Positions 22,248 to 31,846 of a stretch of 64,000 bases of DNA are shown one piece after another; the stretch's first letter is position 1; the number at the start of each line of letters is the position of its first letter. A model generated the notes under the pieces. The model saw only the letters and a program-made list of their open reading frames with translations. It ran no database searches and was not told the origin of the DNA. The position numbers and the translations under genes were made by a program. The DNA comes from Acanthosepion esculentum. Its lineage: Eukaryota; Mollusca; Cephalopoda; Sepiida; Sepiidae. The stretch covers positions 34,161,499-34,225,498 of the forward strand of contig OZ038509.1 of assembly GCA_964036315.1 (NCBI GenBank), written 5' to 3'.

Positions 22248-23066
22248 TGTTGAGATGTTGAGTGTTTTCACGTGAGTATATGGTAATAACGAACAAACAC
22301 AGTCGTAGGGGAAAATACTGGTATATTCAGAGATGTATTTACATCAGAGAGATTAGTAGTAGAACGAACGTAGGTTAGTAGTAACAATAAGTAATAGTAA
22401 TAAAGTCCAACGGTATCTTCCGGTCGAGAGACGGAAGTGTAACTGATCACTACAGAAGTCTCACTCTGCACTGCACTACACTGCTACACTACGGTATTTA
22501 ACAACCCTCCCACGTGGGTCGAATGTGGCACAAGGCCGGTTTAAAGTGGGCTTACCGAGCCCGTAGGCTCGGCCAAAAATATGCCCATTTAGAACCCGTA
22601 TAAACGGGTTCAGGGACTGTCTACCTCCCCGGACGACACTTTGCCCTGCGGCAAAGCCTCGTCCGGGTTCCTCTCTGCCAAAGCAGTGAGTTCGACAGGA
22701 GCAGCGCACAGTCAGAGACTGCGTACACTGCTACACTACGGTATTTAACAACCCTCCCACGTGGGTCGAATGTGGCACAAGGCCGGTTTAATGTGGGCTT
22801 ACCGAGCCCGTAGGCTCGGCCAAAAATATGCCCATTTACAACCCGTATAAACGGGTTCAGGGACTGTCTACCTCCCCGGACGACACTTTGCCCTGCGGCA
22901 AAGCCTCGTCCGGGTTCCTCTCTGCCAAAGCAGAGAGTTCGACAGGAGCAGCGCACAGTCAGAGACTGCGTACACTGCTACACTACTCACCGTCTCTAGA
23001 ACTACTGTCCTATTTATAATAATAGGATCAGTCTATTGTGGTTGTGAAGGTGGGTACGCCCCAACA
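22248..23066. mobile_element. Solo LTR (819 bp) with 5-bp target duplication
   Basis: It starts TGTTGAGATG and ends CGCCCCAACA, so the termini are TG...CA and the outer five bases are inverted (TGTTG / CAACA). It is flanked by CCCAG at 22243-22247 and 23067-23071. Removing it restores the uninterrupted mariner sequence GACCCAGGGACAGCACTTC, which matches the related copy M2 (GACCCAGGGCAGCAC). There is no internal coding region, hence a solo LTR. A 5-bp duplication fits Ty3/Gypsy, BEL/Pao or Copia equally. Confidence 0.85.
22477..22970 (+). repeat. Two tandem 247-bp units inside the solo LTR
   Basis: TACACTGCTACACTAC occurs at 22477, 22724 and 22971, exactly 247 bp apart. The two full units are nearly identical. 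Each unit contains three strong hairpins: CCGAGCC/GGCTCGG, AACCCGT/ACGGGTT, and CCCGGACGA/TCGTCCGGG enclosing CTTTGCC/GGCAAAG. Open frames here (78-111 codons) follow the repeat and are not coding. Confidence 0.9.
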
Positions 23067-23293
23067 CCCAGGGACAGCACTTCTTCCTCAAGGCACTTGA
23101 TGTAGGGTTCCGTGTTGAGTCTGAGGCCTTGTGGAAAGATGACTGGAGGCATAATGTCACTATTACCATTGATCACTTCAAACACCATGATGTTGATTGA
23201 ATATATCACCCAACTCTTCCCGAATCTTCTGCACTGTCCTCAGATTGAAACCAAAATCCCCTAAAATGTTCGCATTGGATATTCCAGCACCCT

Positions 23294-23541
23294 GTAAATA
23301 TAGGCGGATATATGTGAAGGAGATCAGAAGGACACTGAATTAAATAATATTACTGTTTTTGTTCTGTAGTCATAAGAAAACAACTGATTCGATCTTTCAC
23401 CTGATATTCAAATTATCTGTAACTTTGAAAGTATTCAAGGTTTGATCCCATCTTATCTTTGAATGACAATGAATTTTGAAGTTGCTTTTCACAAACTGCT
23501 TTTTCTCTGTCTCTTTTTGTAAAAGAATTATCAGAGATATC

Positions 23542-23544
<3 letters not shown>
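23294..23544. other. No recognisable gene
   Basis: AT-rich; nothing supportable. Confidence 0.5.

Positions 23545-23609
<65 letters not shown>
23545..23609. repeat. (TA)n microsatellite
   Basis: About 32 TA units. Confidence 0.97.
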
Positions 23610-23611
<2 letters not shown>

Positions 23612-23992
23612 GACTTAAGATATCTAATAATTCATCCTAGGAGAGAAAAAATCCCACGAATAATAGCTGTAAATTTAATATTCGTTGGAGACATATATTT
23701 TATTTTCATCTGTACACCGATTAGTTAGGCCTTTCGACTGTTAATCGATTGGGCTCTTCCCGCGTGAATTCGAATCATAACAATCATAACAACACATGCT
23801 GTTTACAAAAGATAGTTGAATGAAAATCAAAAACAAGTAATAATAATAAAATAGAAGTTATTCTCTGTTCGTCACGCACAGTCTGAGTGTGATTTTGCAT
23901 GCGTGTATGTATGTGCGTATGTCTCTGCTGCGCGTGAGTGACTTAGATGTGCTTACGCCATATAATGTACACACGAGTACATGCAGACTTGC
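23610..23992. other. No clear gene; possible tRNA-like block at 23725-23780
   Basis: TTCGACTGTTAATCGATTGG and GTGAATTCGAATCA have weak A/B-box resemblance, perhaps a decayed SINE. Otherwise nothing. Confidence 0.3.
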
Positions 23993-24145
23993 CACAGTTT
24001 GATTGAATTCGAATTAAGATGCTGGAATAAGACATTCCGCTTCCAACTAATAAATTCATCAAGTCGGAAGGGAAGAAAACAAAATGAAAGAAAACAAAAA
24101 GAAATAAAATAAACAGAAAGAAAACAAAAAGAAAGAAAACAGAGG
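23993..24145 (+). repeat. Repeat family D with purine-rich body, copy 2
   Basis: ACAGTTTGATTGAATTCGAA and CTGGAATAAGACATTCC are followed by GAAAGAAAACAAAAAG-type purine sequence, the same order as at 14284-14515. Confidence 0.7.
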
Positions 24146-24650
24146 TGTTACAGAGAGTGGAATCAAGAGTAAAGAAGCGTGATAGAGGAAAGGACGAAGA
24201 GAAGGAGGGGGAATTAGATCAAGGCATCTGAAGATGTCGACTGACATTGCATTTGAATAATTGAAGATTATAGCTATCAGGGAAGCAAGTAAGAAGAATG
24301 GATTTCCACAGACGGGAAATGCGAGCCATGGAGTTATTGAAGTAGAAGAGACGGCTACATTTAACAGTTTCAACAGTGAAAGGGTGGGACTGAAATGCCA
24401 ACCTAGTAGCACGCTTATATTCATGCAGTTTGGGATCCGTGAAAGTATTTGTAGAAAAGACAGAGGGAAGCGACTGCACATCGGTGAGAAAGAGACTGTA
24501 GACGAGATCCCATATCAGGACAAATCACATTGCATATCTATCTTTGTTAAGGACCTTGAGCCGAACATTGGAGCTCCAGACAATATATGACAGCAGTATT
24601 CCATGCAAGGGCGAATGGTTAGTTTATAGAATTGAAGGATGGACTTAGGC
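24146..24650 (-). pseudogene. CR1/L2-like LINE ORF2 C-terminal remnant (minus)
   Basis: A minus frame (24219-24479) contains YKRATRLAFQSHPFTVETVK, CSRLFYFNNSMARISRLWKS and CFPDSYNLQLFKCNVSRHL. This matches the tail pattern TRxAxxSHPFTV, NSFxPRxxxLWNxLP, FPxxYxLxxFKxxVxRHL of the same LINE group as the fragments at 10595 and 11316. Upstream residues near 24530-24590 are frameshifted. Confidence 0.8.
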
Positions 24651-25119
24651 GTGAAAAGCTTTCTGGTGTGACACACAGAAACAACTTTCCTTGCGGTTGA
24701 TGAAACTATTGATTCAAGTCATTTGTTACATCTCAGATCAGCGGACAGTGAGAGACGAAGCAGGCGCAGAGAGGCTCTCTCGTGGATATAGTTGCAAGTA
24801 TCGTCATAATAGATGAATTCTAAGAAATTCGACAAAACAACTTCAACAAACTAAGAAAAAATAAGCAAAGGATGATGAGGAGCTATTACCATTATTTTGT
24901 GGATGACAGAACAGAGTTTGGAAGAGATAAGAATAAACGCATTATTAAAAGACACAAAGGACAAGAAGTTGTGTATAGCCATGATTGCCAACGTCATAAA
25001 AGGACACGACATATACAAGAAGAATCCAATATACGCGTAGGATCGCCTACTTTAAATACGACATGGTATCATATTCGTTTGGAGAGGGCGTATGGTGGGT
25101 AAATACTATTACACTGACA
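24651..25119. other. No recognisable gene
   Basis: A 76-codon frame at 24872-25102 (plus) is rich in Arg, Lys and His and has no recognised domain. Confidence 0.4.
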
Positions 25120-25224
25120 GCTATATATATAAAAAGGAAATTTTATATATATTTTATATAAAGTTTAAGATTTTTATATATAAAAATCTATATCTTTTAT
25201 GTTTTTTATAAACATTTTTTATAT

Positions 25225-25261
<37 letters not shown>

Positions 25262-25284
25262 CATATATAAAATATATTTATTTT

Positions 25285-25331
<47 letters not shown>

Positions 25332-25345
25332 CATTTTTTGTATTT
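25120..25345. repeat. (TA)n-rich tract with short palindromes
   Basis: Two (TA)n runs (about 25228-25260 and 25288-25326) plus the self-complementary AGATTTTTATATATAAAAAT block (25169-25190). Confidence 0.9.
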
Positions 25346-25882
25346 TTTTATTATTTTTACTTTTGTCACACGCTTTCAACTCTAACGCAACGTGGCGTCA
25401 GTATTCTATCAAAGTTAAAAGTACTACTCAGCCACTATCCGATAAATGATAACTTCAAGTTAGGTTTGAACGCAAAAGAAGACTATTTATTTCAAGATAC
25501 AAAGAAATGACATTTCTTTTGTTGATTCACTTTGGAACTGTCGTTTTTCAAAGATAATATATTCAGTTCTGCGTTGCGCAATAAACCATTGACTGGGCCA
25601 GTGAACAGGATCAATAACTAAAGCCGATCATTTAGGTTTCGATATGATCAAATTCCGATGGCCATACTGATTATTATTCAGTGCCGATACCGATTTTTTG
25701 TCGAAGTCTAATTGACATACCGTTCGTAATCATCAGTTACGAATCGATTATTTGATGTGCGTGTAGTCTTATAGAAAGCAGTTCGAAGAGCAATCGAAGA
25801 CTCAATTTCGAATTCGAGTCAGGTGGGCGCAAATATCCTTGGGAAAGTATGAATCTATCTCTTCTCAGCTATAGGTTAAATA
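25346..25882. other. No recognisable gene
   Basis: AT-rich; nothing supportable. Confidence 0.5.
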
Positions 25883-25919
25883 GTAAGACTTGTATCTGTT
25901 TTCCAGATACAAGTCTTAC
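25883..25919. repeat. Perfect 16-bp hairpin
   Basis: GTAAGACTTGTATCTG, the loop TTTTC, then CAGATACAAGTCTTAC: all 16 pairs are perfect. It is followed by ATGTTTCGGCTTTAG, reminiscent of the CGAAACA block of Penelope-like ends on the other strand. Confidence 0.95.
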
Positions 25920-26265
25920 AGTCCAAAATGTTTCGGCTTTAGCCCACAAAGGGTTGATAAGCAGTAAAATAGGAAATCAATAAACTAATCGATAACAAAT
26001 ATTGCATATTTACGTAGCTGATGTTCAAATGCAAATTATTGTCAATATTAACCACTATGAGTAATTGTTTAGTATATTTAAAGCAAATTTATTTTTTCTG
26101 CATCCAGTGATGTTTGAATGGCAATTCAAGAATGGTTTTAAACAGCATTTTGAGTCGGACAAATAATAAACATGAAGACAAAAAATAATTAATTATTTAA
26201 ATGAAATCAATCCGCCAAGTCATGGAAAGGTAAGAAAGGAACACGAAAACCAACCATTAGTTAAT
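25920..26265. other. No recognisable gene
   Basis: AT-rich sequence leading into the minisatellite. Confidence 0.5.
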
Positions 26266-26760
26266 GCTATTTGTCCCAGTGCTATTTGACCCAGTGCTAT
26301 TTGTCCCAGTACTATTTGACCCAGTGCTATTTGACCCAGTGCTATTTGTCCCAGTGCTATTTGTCCCAGTACTATTTGACCCAGTGCTATTTGTCCCAGT
26401 GCCATTTGACCCAGTACTATTTGTCCCAGTACTATTTGACACAGTGCTATTTGTCCCAGTACTATTTGTCCCAGTGCTATTTGACCCAGTGCTATTTGAC
26501 CCAGTGCTATTTGTCCCAGTGCTATTTGTCCCAGTACTATTTGTCCCAGTACTATTTGACACAGTGCTATTTGACCCAGTACTATTTGTCCCAGTGCTAT
26601 TTGACCCAGTGCTATTTGTCCCAGTGCTATTTGACCCAGTACTATTTGTCCCAGTACTATTTGACACAGTGCTATTTGTCCCAGTACTATTTGTCCCAGT
26701 GCTATTTGACCCAGTGCTATTTGACCCAGTGCTATTTGTCCCAGTGCTATTTGACCCAGT
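26266..26760 (+). repeat. 15-bp minisatellite, 33 units, with higher-order pattern
   Basis: There are 33 units of (G/A)CTATTTG(T/A)C(C/A)CAGT without a single indel. Variation is confined to three positions apart from one GCC. The combination ACTATTTGTCCCAGT followed by ACTATTTGACACAGT recurs at units 10-11, 18-19 and 25-26 (counting from 26281). The seven-unit blocks 10-16 and 25-31 are identical, pointing to a higher-order repeat of 7-8 units. Because 15 is a multiple of three, long pseudo-ORFs run on both strands. Confidence 0.97.
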
Positions 26761-26765
26761 GCTAC

Positions 26766-27280
26766 GCCAGGAAGAAAAGATTCGATTCACGCCTTTTGAA
26801 AAAAAAACCAAAAAAAAAACGGAAGTTGAACTCCAATTAGTCTATTCGATTTTCTGATCCATTAATGTCTCGATGCGCCCACATCCGAAAATAAATACGA
26901 TTGGGGGATCAGAAAATTTGATTATTATTAATACCGAATGAACTTGAAGAGTTCTCAATCTGAATCCCGTCTTAAAATAAATAAATGAATAAAATAAAAT
27001 AAAATTCATATGTTGATGTTTATGTTGGGTATCAGTTGAAGAAAGACCTTTGACCTTGCTTCCGCCGCATTAATAGAAATCAGAACTGGTGATAGCATAA
27101 ACAGGAAATGCATTTTTTTCAGTCCCATCAGTCGTCTTTCTGAATTTACCGATTTTTTTCACTGAACACCGGATGTTATAATTTTATTTTAAATATATAA
27201 TTCATCGATTTTCGAAAACAAGTATTATTTTTCTTCTTTCTTTATTCCATTTGGCCATTTATATCTTCAGCTGCCTCGTT

Positions 27281-27312
<32 letters not shown>

Positions 27313-28035
27313 ACCACACTTGATTTTTCTTTACCAACGGCAACTTTAAAATCACCACTCTTTTTTCCTTGTTGCCTATGACATTATTTGGTTTCTCTTA
27401 ATCTCGTTCCCATCACATTTCTCAACTGACGCTTCATTTTCGTCATCATTCTGTTTCTCGATTTATTATTCAACATTATCCTCTGCACTTGCGACTTTTT
27501 TTCTTTTCCTTCAAAATTGTTTAATTCTTTCTTTGACGTACTTATGCCAGATTTTTATTTCCGTCATCTTTTAAGTTTTGATCGCGAGAACCTTTCTATC
27601 TTCATTTTTCATGCGTCCTATTTCTTTCTTTCTTTCTTTCTTTATTTCTTTCTTTTATATATTTATTTTCCTTTATTTAATTTCGGATATTGTATTATTT
27701 TTCTTCGTTCATTCACGCGTTCTTTCTTTCATCGTTTTTATTTATCTTCCCCGCCTTCTTTCTTTCTTAATCCTTAACCACGACTCAGTGGTTAATTTAT
27801 GACAGCATTTTAGTCGTGAATTTGCAAACATTTATTTACAAAGAAAGAAAAGCGCAAAAGAAAGGAAAATGCAAATACTCAAGCGACAAAGCAAATAAAA
27901 ATGTCAACACCGGAAATAGTCCGGGAAATGCTAATATCTCTTATATCAGCTTAATGGCAGCGATTACCTGACGCGCTTTTTGACAAGCTGGGAAGGAGAA
28001 ACGACAGGGGACAGAAGAGGCCAAATTTGTTGGTG
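26766..28035. other. No recognisable gene; pyrimidine-rich with (TTTC)n
   Basis: Contains (TTTC)n at 27282-27312 and 27620-27645 and generally T-rich DNA (27080-27780) giving Phe/Ser-rich frames. No gene is seen. Confidence 0.5.
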
Positions 28036-28039
28036 AGGG

Positions 28040-28115
28040 AGGAAAATGAACCAGTATTTCGATCTCGCAGACAAAACCGTCCAAACTGCGAACGTACCGA
28101 TCAATTAGCCTCAAA
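28040..28115 (-). mobile_element. tRNA-derived SINE head (minus)
   Basis: The minus strand reads GAGGCTAATTGATCGGTACG (A box), TTCGCAGTTTGGACGG, then GCGAGATCGAAATACTGG (B box). Box spacing is tRNA-like. It is a short remnant and the boundaries are uncertain. Confidence 0.55.
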
Positions 28116-28265
28116 TAACAATTGTAAGAAATCGATATTTACCTCTTAGTACCCGGAGGGATAGAACGTTAGGAAGAAGGCAGTGGTGATTAGGCGTTTA
28201 CAGGGATCGACGAGTGGCAGTGATTGGTCGTTAATAGCGGAAGTGGTATTATTTTAGAGAGGTCT

Positions 28266-28271
28266 CTTTGC

Positions 28272-28309
<38 letters not shown>

Positions 28310-28310
28310 G
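28266..28310 (+). repeat. (CTAT)n microsatellite
   Basis: About 11 CTAT units, directly abutting the left end of mariner element M2. Confidence 0.95.
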
Positions 28311-29085
28311 GTTCGATGGATAAATTCTCGTCCAAATTAGGTAAAATTGACAATAACACTGACATCTCCGTTTAACAGATATATTTACCAAAATTACACA
28401 AAAATATCTTAAAATACTAAAGAGTAAATTTATTCAATAATTAATTTTCGCAATCTTTTGCAAATCTTCTGCTCCAGACGACTTCGGAAACTTTTGCAAC
28501 TCTTCTGGTCGCTCTACTTGCTTAAGTCGGTGAATAATCCTTGCCTTCTGTTCCTTTTTAGTGTTACAAGGAATTTTGTCGGTCTCTCGCACCACCGCGC
28601 CCCACACATAGTAATCAAGGCGGTTGCCGTTTTGGGAGTTAGATGGCCAAATGTAAGGGGTGATATAGTCACTGAAATTGCCTCACCACCATGTCTGGGT
28701 TCCCCTGTTTGTGTGCCATGGTGCAGAGTCATGTTTCCAGAAATAGGGTCTTCCAGCACCCACCGTCTCGACCCAGGGCAGCACTGCCTCCTCAACGCAC
28801 TTGATGTAGGCCTCTGTGTTGAGTCTGAAGCCTTGTGGGGAGAGAGTGGATGCAAAACATCGTCATCCCTAGTGATAACTCCAAACACCATAATACTGAC
28901 TGGATATATCATTCTATTCTTTCAGAATCATCTGCTCTATCCCAAAACACTCTGGAATTGGAACTTCCAATAAGAATGACAAACAGAACAACCAAATTTT
29001 TGGCAGAGTAAATTGCTTCATGGCGCACTTTTTCTAACAGATTGTGTCCAACTGACCTTACTATACTGTGTAATTGACAAATCAA
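28311..29085 (-). mobile_element. mariner-like element M2 (decayed)
   Basis: The left end GGTTCGATGGATAAATTCTC is a diverged form of the family TIR (GGGTGCGATTGATAAATTGT in M4). On the minus strand, blocks corresponding to the transposase C-terminal half are spread over frames: FRRRLEQKICKRL-like near 28480, a VWGAVVRETDKIPC-like block near 28600, then ISVTISPLTFGHLTPKTATA and the N-terminal RHEAIYSAKNLVVL near 29010. Multiple frameshifts make it inactive. Confidence 0.75.
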
Positions 29086-30029
29086 AATCATTATCTCCTA
29101 AACAATTCTTATAGTATAAAAATCTTTTCTGGCTATAAATAATCTGCAATGAGTTGATAAGCCGTAAAAAATCTAATCAATCAACCAATGGAAAATGAAA
29201 AAAGAAATGACAAGATCTTATCCCAGAACAAAAATATCTGAAGTAGAGTATAATTATTTGGTGGTGCGATGGAAATTTGCACAAAAAACATTTGCTAAAA
29301 TAAAAATATTAAAACAATTCGAGATCGGAAGAAAGAGTGAAACAATTTCGATCACAGCAGTGTTGAAGTTAGCGAGAATGCCGAAGGATTGTTGGAAACT
29401 CAACGACTGATTTCTGCGATAATCATCATATAAATTCATAATCTCTCAAGTAATCTTATTATTTCTCAAAGATGTACTTAATTCGAATTCCTTGTGAAGA
29501 ACTTTCCCTGGGCACTACATATATATATATTCTTTAGTTTAGTTGGCTGTTTTTCACAAATGAAAAATCTCCGTTTTATTTTTCTCTCTCTAAATTCTTT
29601 TATTTTTAATTTCACCTGCCTGCAGGATGTAGGCGATTATCCGTCTGAACAGATCTTTTTTTATTATCTATAAGCTTGGGAAGGATTATAGAATGTTTTA
29701 CCTTGATTTCTTTACGGTTTGGAATTCACAGTTTCCTTCAGTTATACGAGCTGCCACCTACGACCAGAGATCCCACCTTACTCTGCTCTTTAAATGGGCG
29801 AATAACAGATTGATCGATACCTTTCTAAAAGGGTATTTGTTCGAAAGTGAACGCAACAGATTTGGTCAGTATTTGGACCATACTCGCAGAAACCACTCCC
29901 GACTTCGATAGCCCTTACGCTACCATAATTTCACATCCAAATTATTATTAAACTTTAAATAGTAGACTGCAGCAGTTGCAGTGATAATGACGTTAATAGA
30001 GTTCTTTTATTTTCGGTTGGTCAATCTAG
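29086..30029. other. No recognisable gene
   Basis: AT-rich. A 72-codon plus frame at 29693-29911 has no recognised domain. Confidence 0.45.
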
Positions 30030-30425
30030 TTTAGCGACATATCAACCTCTATGGGTTATTTAATGCCGAAATCTAAATATTTTGAACACAATTTTATGGC
30101 ATCAATTAAATATATTTTGAATGCAATTGTATGCCTTCAAAATGTATTGTTGGTAATTTTATTATAAACCGTTATTTTTGGTAATTTTTATATAATAATT
30201 TATTACTGGTATTTTTACTATAAAATTGTATTTCAGATCTTTCATAGGGTTTTTGTTTGGAGGTTCAAAAGTTGACCATAGATGGGACCCTAATAGGTGC
30301 TACCACACCAGGTCAGGGTAGACATGGGAACAAGAGCATTTAAGAGTTGATTTTACGCAGGTCAAAACCTCCAATCTCTCGATTAGGAGCCTTGATGCTA
30401 AATGTAGTCTATTGCCATACCCTGG
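30030..30425 (-). repeat. Dispersed repeat family R1, copy 2
   Basis: Read on the minus strand: CCAGGGTATGGCAATAGACT, ACATTTAGCATCAAGG, AGGTGCTACCACACC-type blocks, AATACCAGTAATAAATTA subrepeats, TTCAAAATATTTAGATTTCG and GTTGATATGTCGCTAAAC. It also preserves the sequence AAAATATATTTAATTG, the empty-site version of the LTR insertion in copy 5. Confidence 0.8.
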
Positions 30426-31639
30426 ACATATTATTTTCCGAAATCTTTGTGCATAAGTCAATTATAAAACCTGAAAGATGTATGCAAGGATATTATTTAT
30501 TTATTTATTTTTGTTATTCAATTTACGATTAGAAATCAAGTGTCATATGTGATATTGTAATTATTCAGCTGTTCTTTTTTCATATTATATCTGAACATTA
30601 TGCGGACAATAATACATTGTATTTGGGTGAGTGCATCAATCATTTTATTGAAATTTTATAAATTTCATTGAAAATAAACTCAAACAGAAGGAATAACATA
30701 GCTACATACAGATAAGATTTACAAAGTATCTCGCTCTTATTATTATCACGGTTTAGCTTTCACAATTAAGATTTTGGTGGTATTTCCTGGCTACTGCAGG
30801 TTCTCAGAGGGTTTTATGAAGCTATGTGAGAGAGAAATGCATTTCCAAAACGACGGCACGAAATCAGCCAAGATACGGAACATACGGTGTTGCCTCTTTA
30901 TTCTGATCTGTTTTAGAGGCTTCACATTAGGATTCTGTGATTCATTTTCATCTTGCCTCTGTTTCCTGCTGACGGTGCTTGTGATATCAAAGTTTTTTTC
31001 AAAGAATTCTGAAATCTCGTTAGTAGAACCATAGTTCTTCCTTGGCCAGAGACTAATTATCCGAACAAGTGGAACTTTGGAAGGCAATAGTTCTCGATTC
31101 TTGCCACGTCGCCAGCCCAAAGTTGTTTCTTTTGTATATCAAAAACGCGTGTGGCCCTGGCTTACTCGAGAAATTCGGTGTCACAAACGAAATCGCTTCA
31201 TTTTACAGCATTTTTCGCAGCGCCTGAATAGGCCTTGGTGGCATCTGTATACGACCCAGAATTCAGCACCATGTATGCCCAGCACTATGTGCGCATAATT
31301 TGGTTCTGAGTCTCCCCAGTCTTTTGTTTACCGAGATAAACTAGGCTTGATTATCCTTAATCCAGTCTGTGGCATATTTCAAGCATCAATATAACATAGT
31401 GTAGGAAGATTAATTGTTAAGCGATAAACACAGAAGTAATTGATTTTCATCACTTGACTAAGAAATGTCATGTTTTCAATATTATTTGTATGAGCTTTTC
31501 ACTTTCCATTAATTTTATTATGTGTTTGTTGGGACAGAAAAATACTTAACGCGGCTGATAACTGCATCTAATCTCACTTGAAATGGATGAATTTTATGAG
31601 AATTTTATGTTATTTTTAAATGTCTGGGACAGATTCTGG
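30426..31639. other. No recognisable gene
   Basis: Overlapping frames of 86, 109 and 73 codons lie at 30774-31298 on both strands. None carries a domain I recognise, and there is no codon signature that favours one strand. Confidence 0.4.
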
Positions 31640-31846
31640 TTTGTAAATATAACATTTGTTTGTGTATATACCATAGTATTCTGCATGTAACATTGCTTTT
31701 TTCATAGACCATTCATTCATTTCTGTATATTTCATTAGTTTGCGCACATGTCATTGATTTGTTGCATTTACCATTTTTCTGTATATCCCATTGGTTTGCG
31801 CACATAACATTATTTTCTGCATATACCATTGGTTTGTGTATATACC
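31640..31846 (+). repeat. Diverged 19-bp monomers flanking the satellite (left edge)
   Basis: Degenerate 19-mers such as CATTGGTTTGCGCACATAA and CATTATTTTCTGCATATAC precede the regular array without the ordered three-monomer pattern. Confidence 0.85.

Larger units (their letters stand above)
21790..23293 (-). mobile_element. mariner-like element M1 (internally deleted), split by a solo LTR
   Basis: The ends are TACAGGGTGC at 21787-21796 and its inverse GCACCCTGTA at 23288-23297. On the minus strand the transposase relics include KFGFNLRTVQ-like N-terminal residues (about 23230), a piece resembling GRPYVWQQDS (about 22200) and, near 21950, the C-terminal EAVV-ANGDF region. Excluding the 819-bp insertion the element is about 685 bp, against about 848 bp for M3, so it carries internal deletions and is non-functional. 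Confidence 0.75.

Noticed and set aside
22476..22956. Minus-strand ORFs of 77 and 111 codons with repeated RCSCRT-type starts
   Set aside because: They follow the 247-bp tandem in the solo LTR. The same peptide repeats only because the DNA does, and there is no known domain.
24059..24481. 140-codon minus-strand ORF
   Set aside because: Most of it is the wrong frame of the LINE tail that is recognisable at 24,219-24,479, plus the purine-rich family D body.
26257..26857. Repetitive ORFs (Asn-Ser-Thr-Gly, Leu-Phe-Val-Pro or Cys-Tyr-Leu-Ser repeats)
   Set aside because: Three frames are simultaneously open in a 15-bp minisatellite with no start context or flanking coding sequence.
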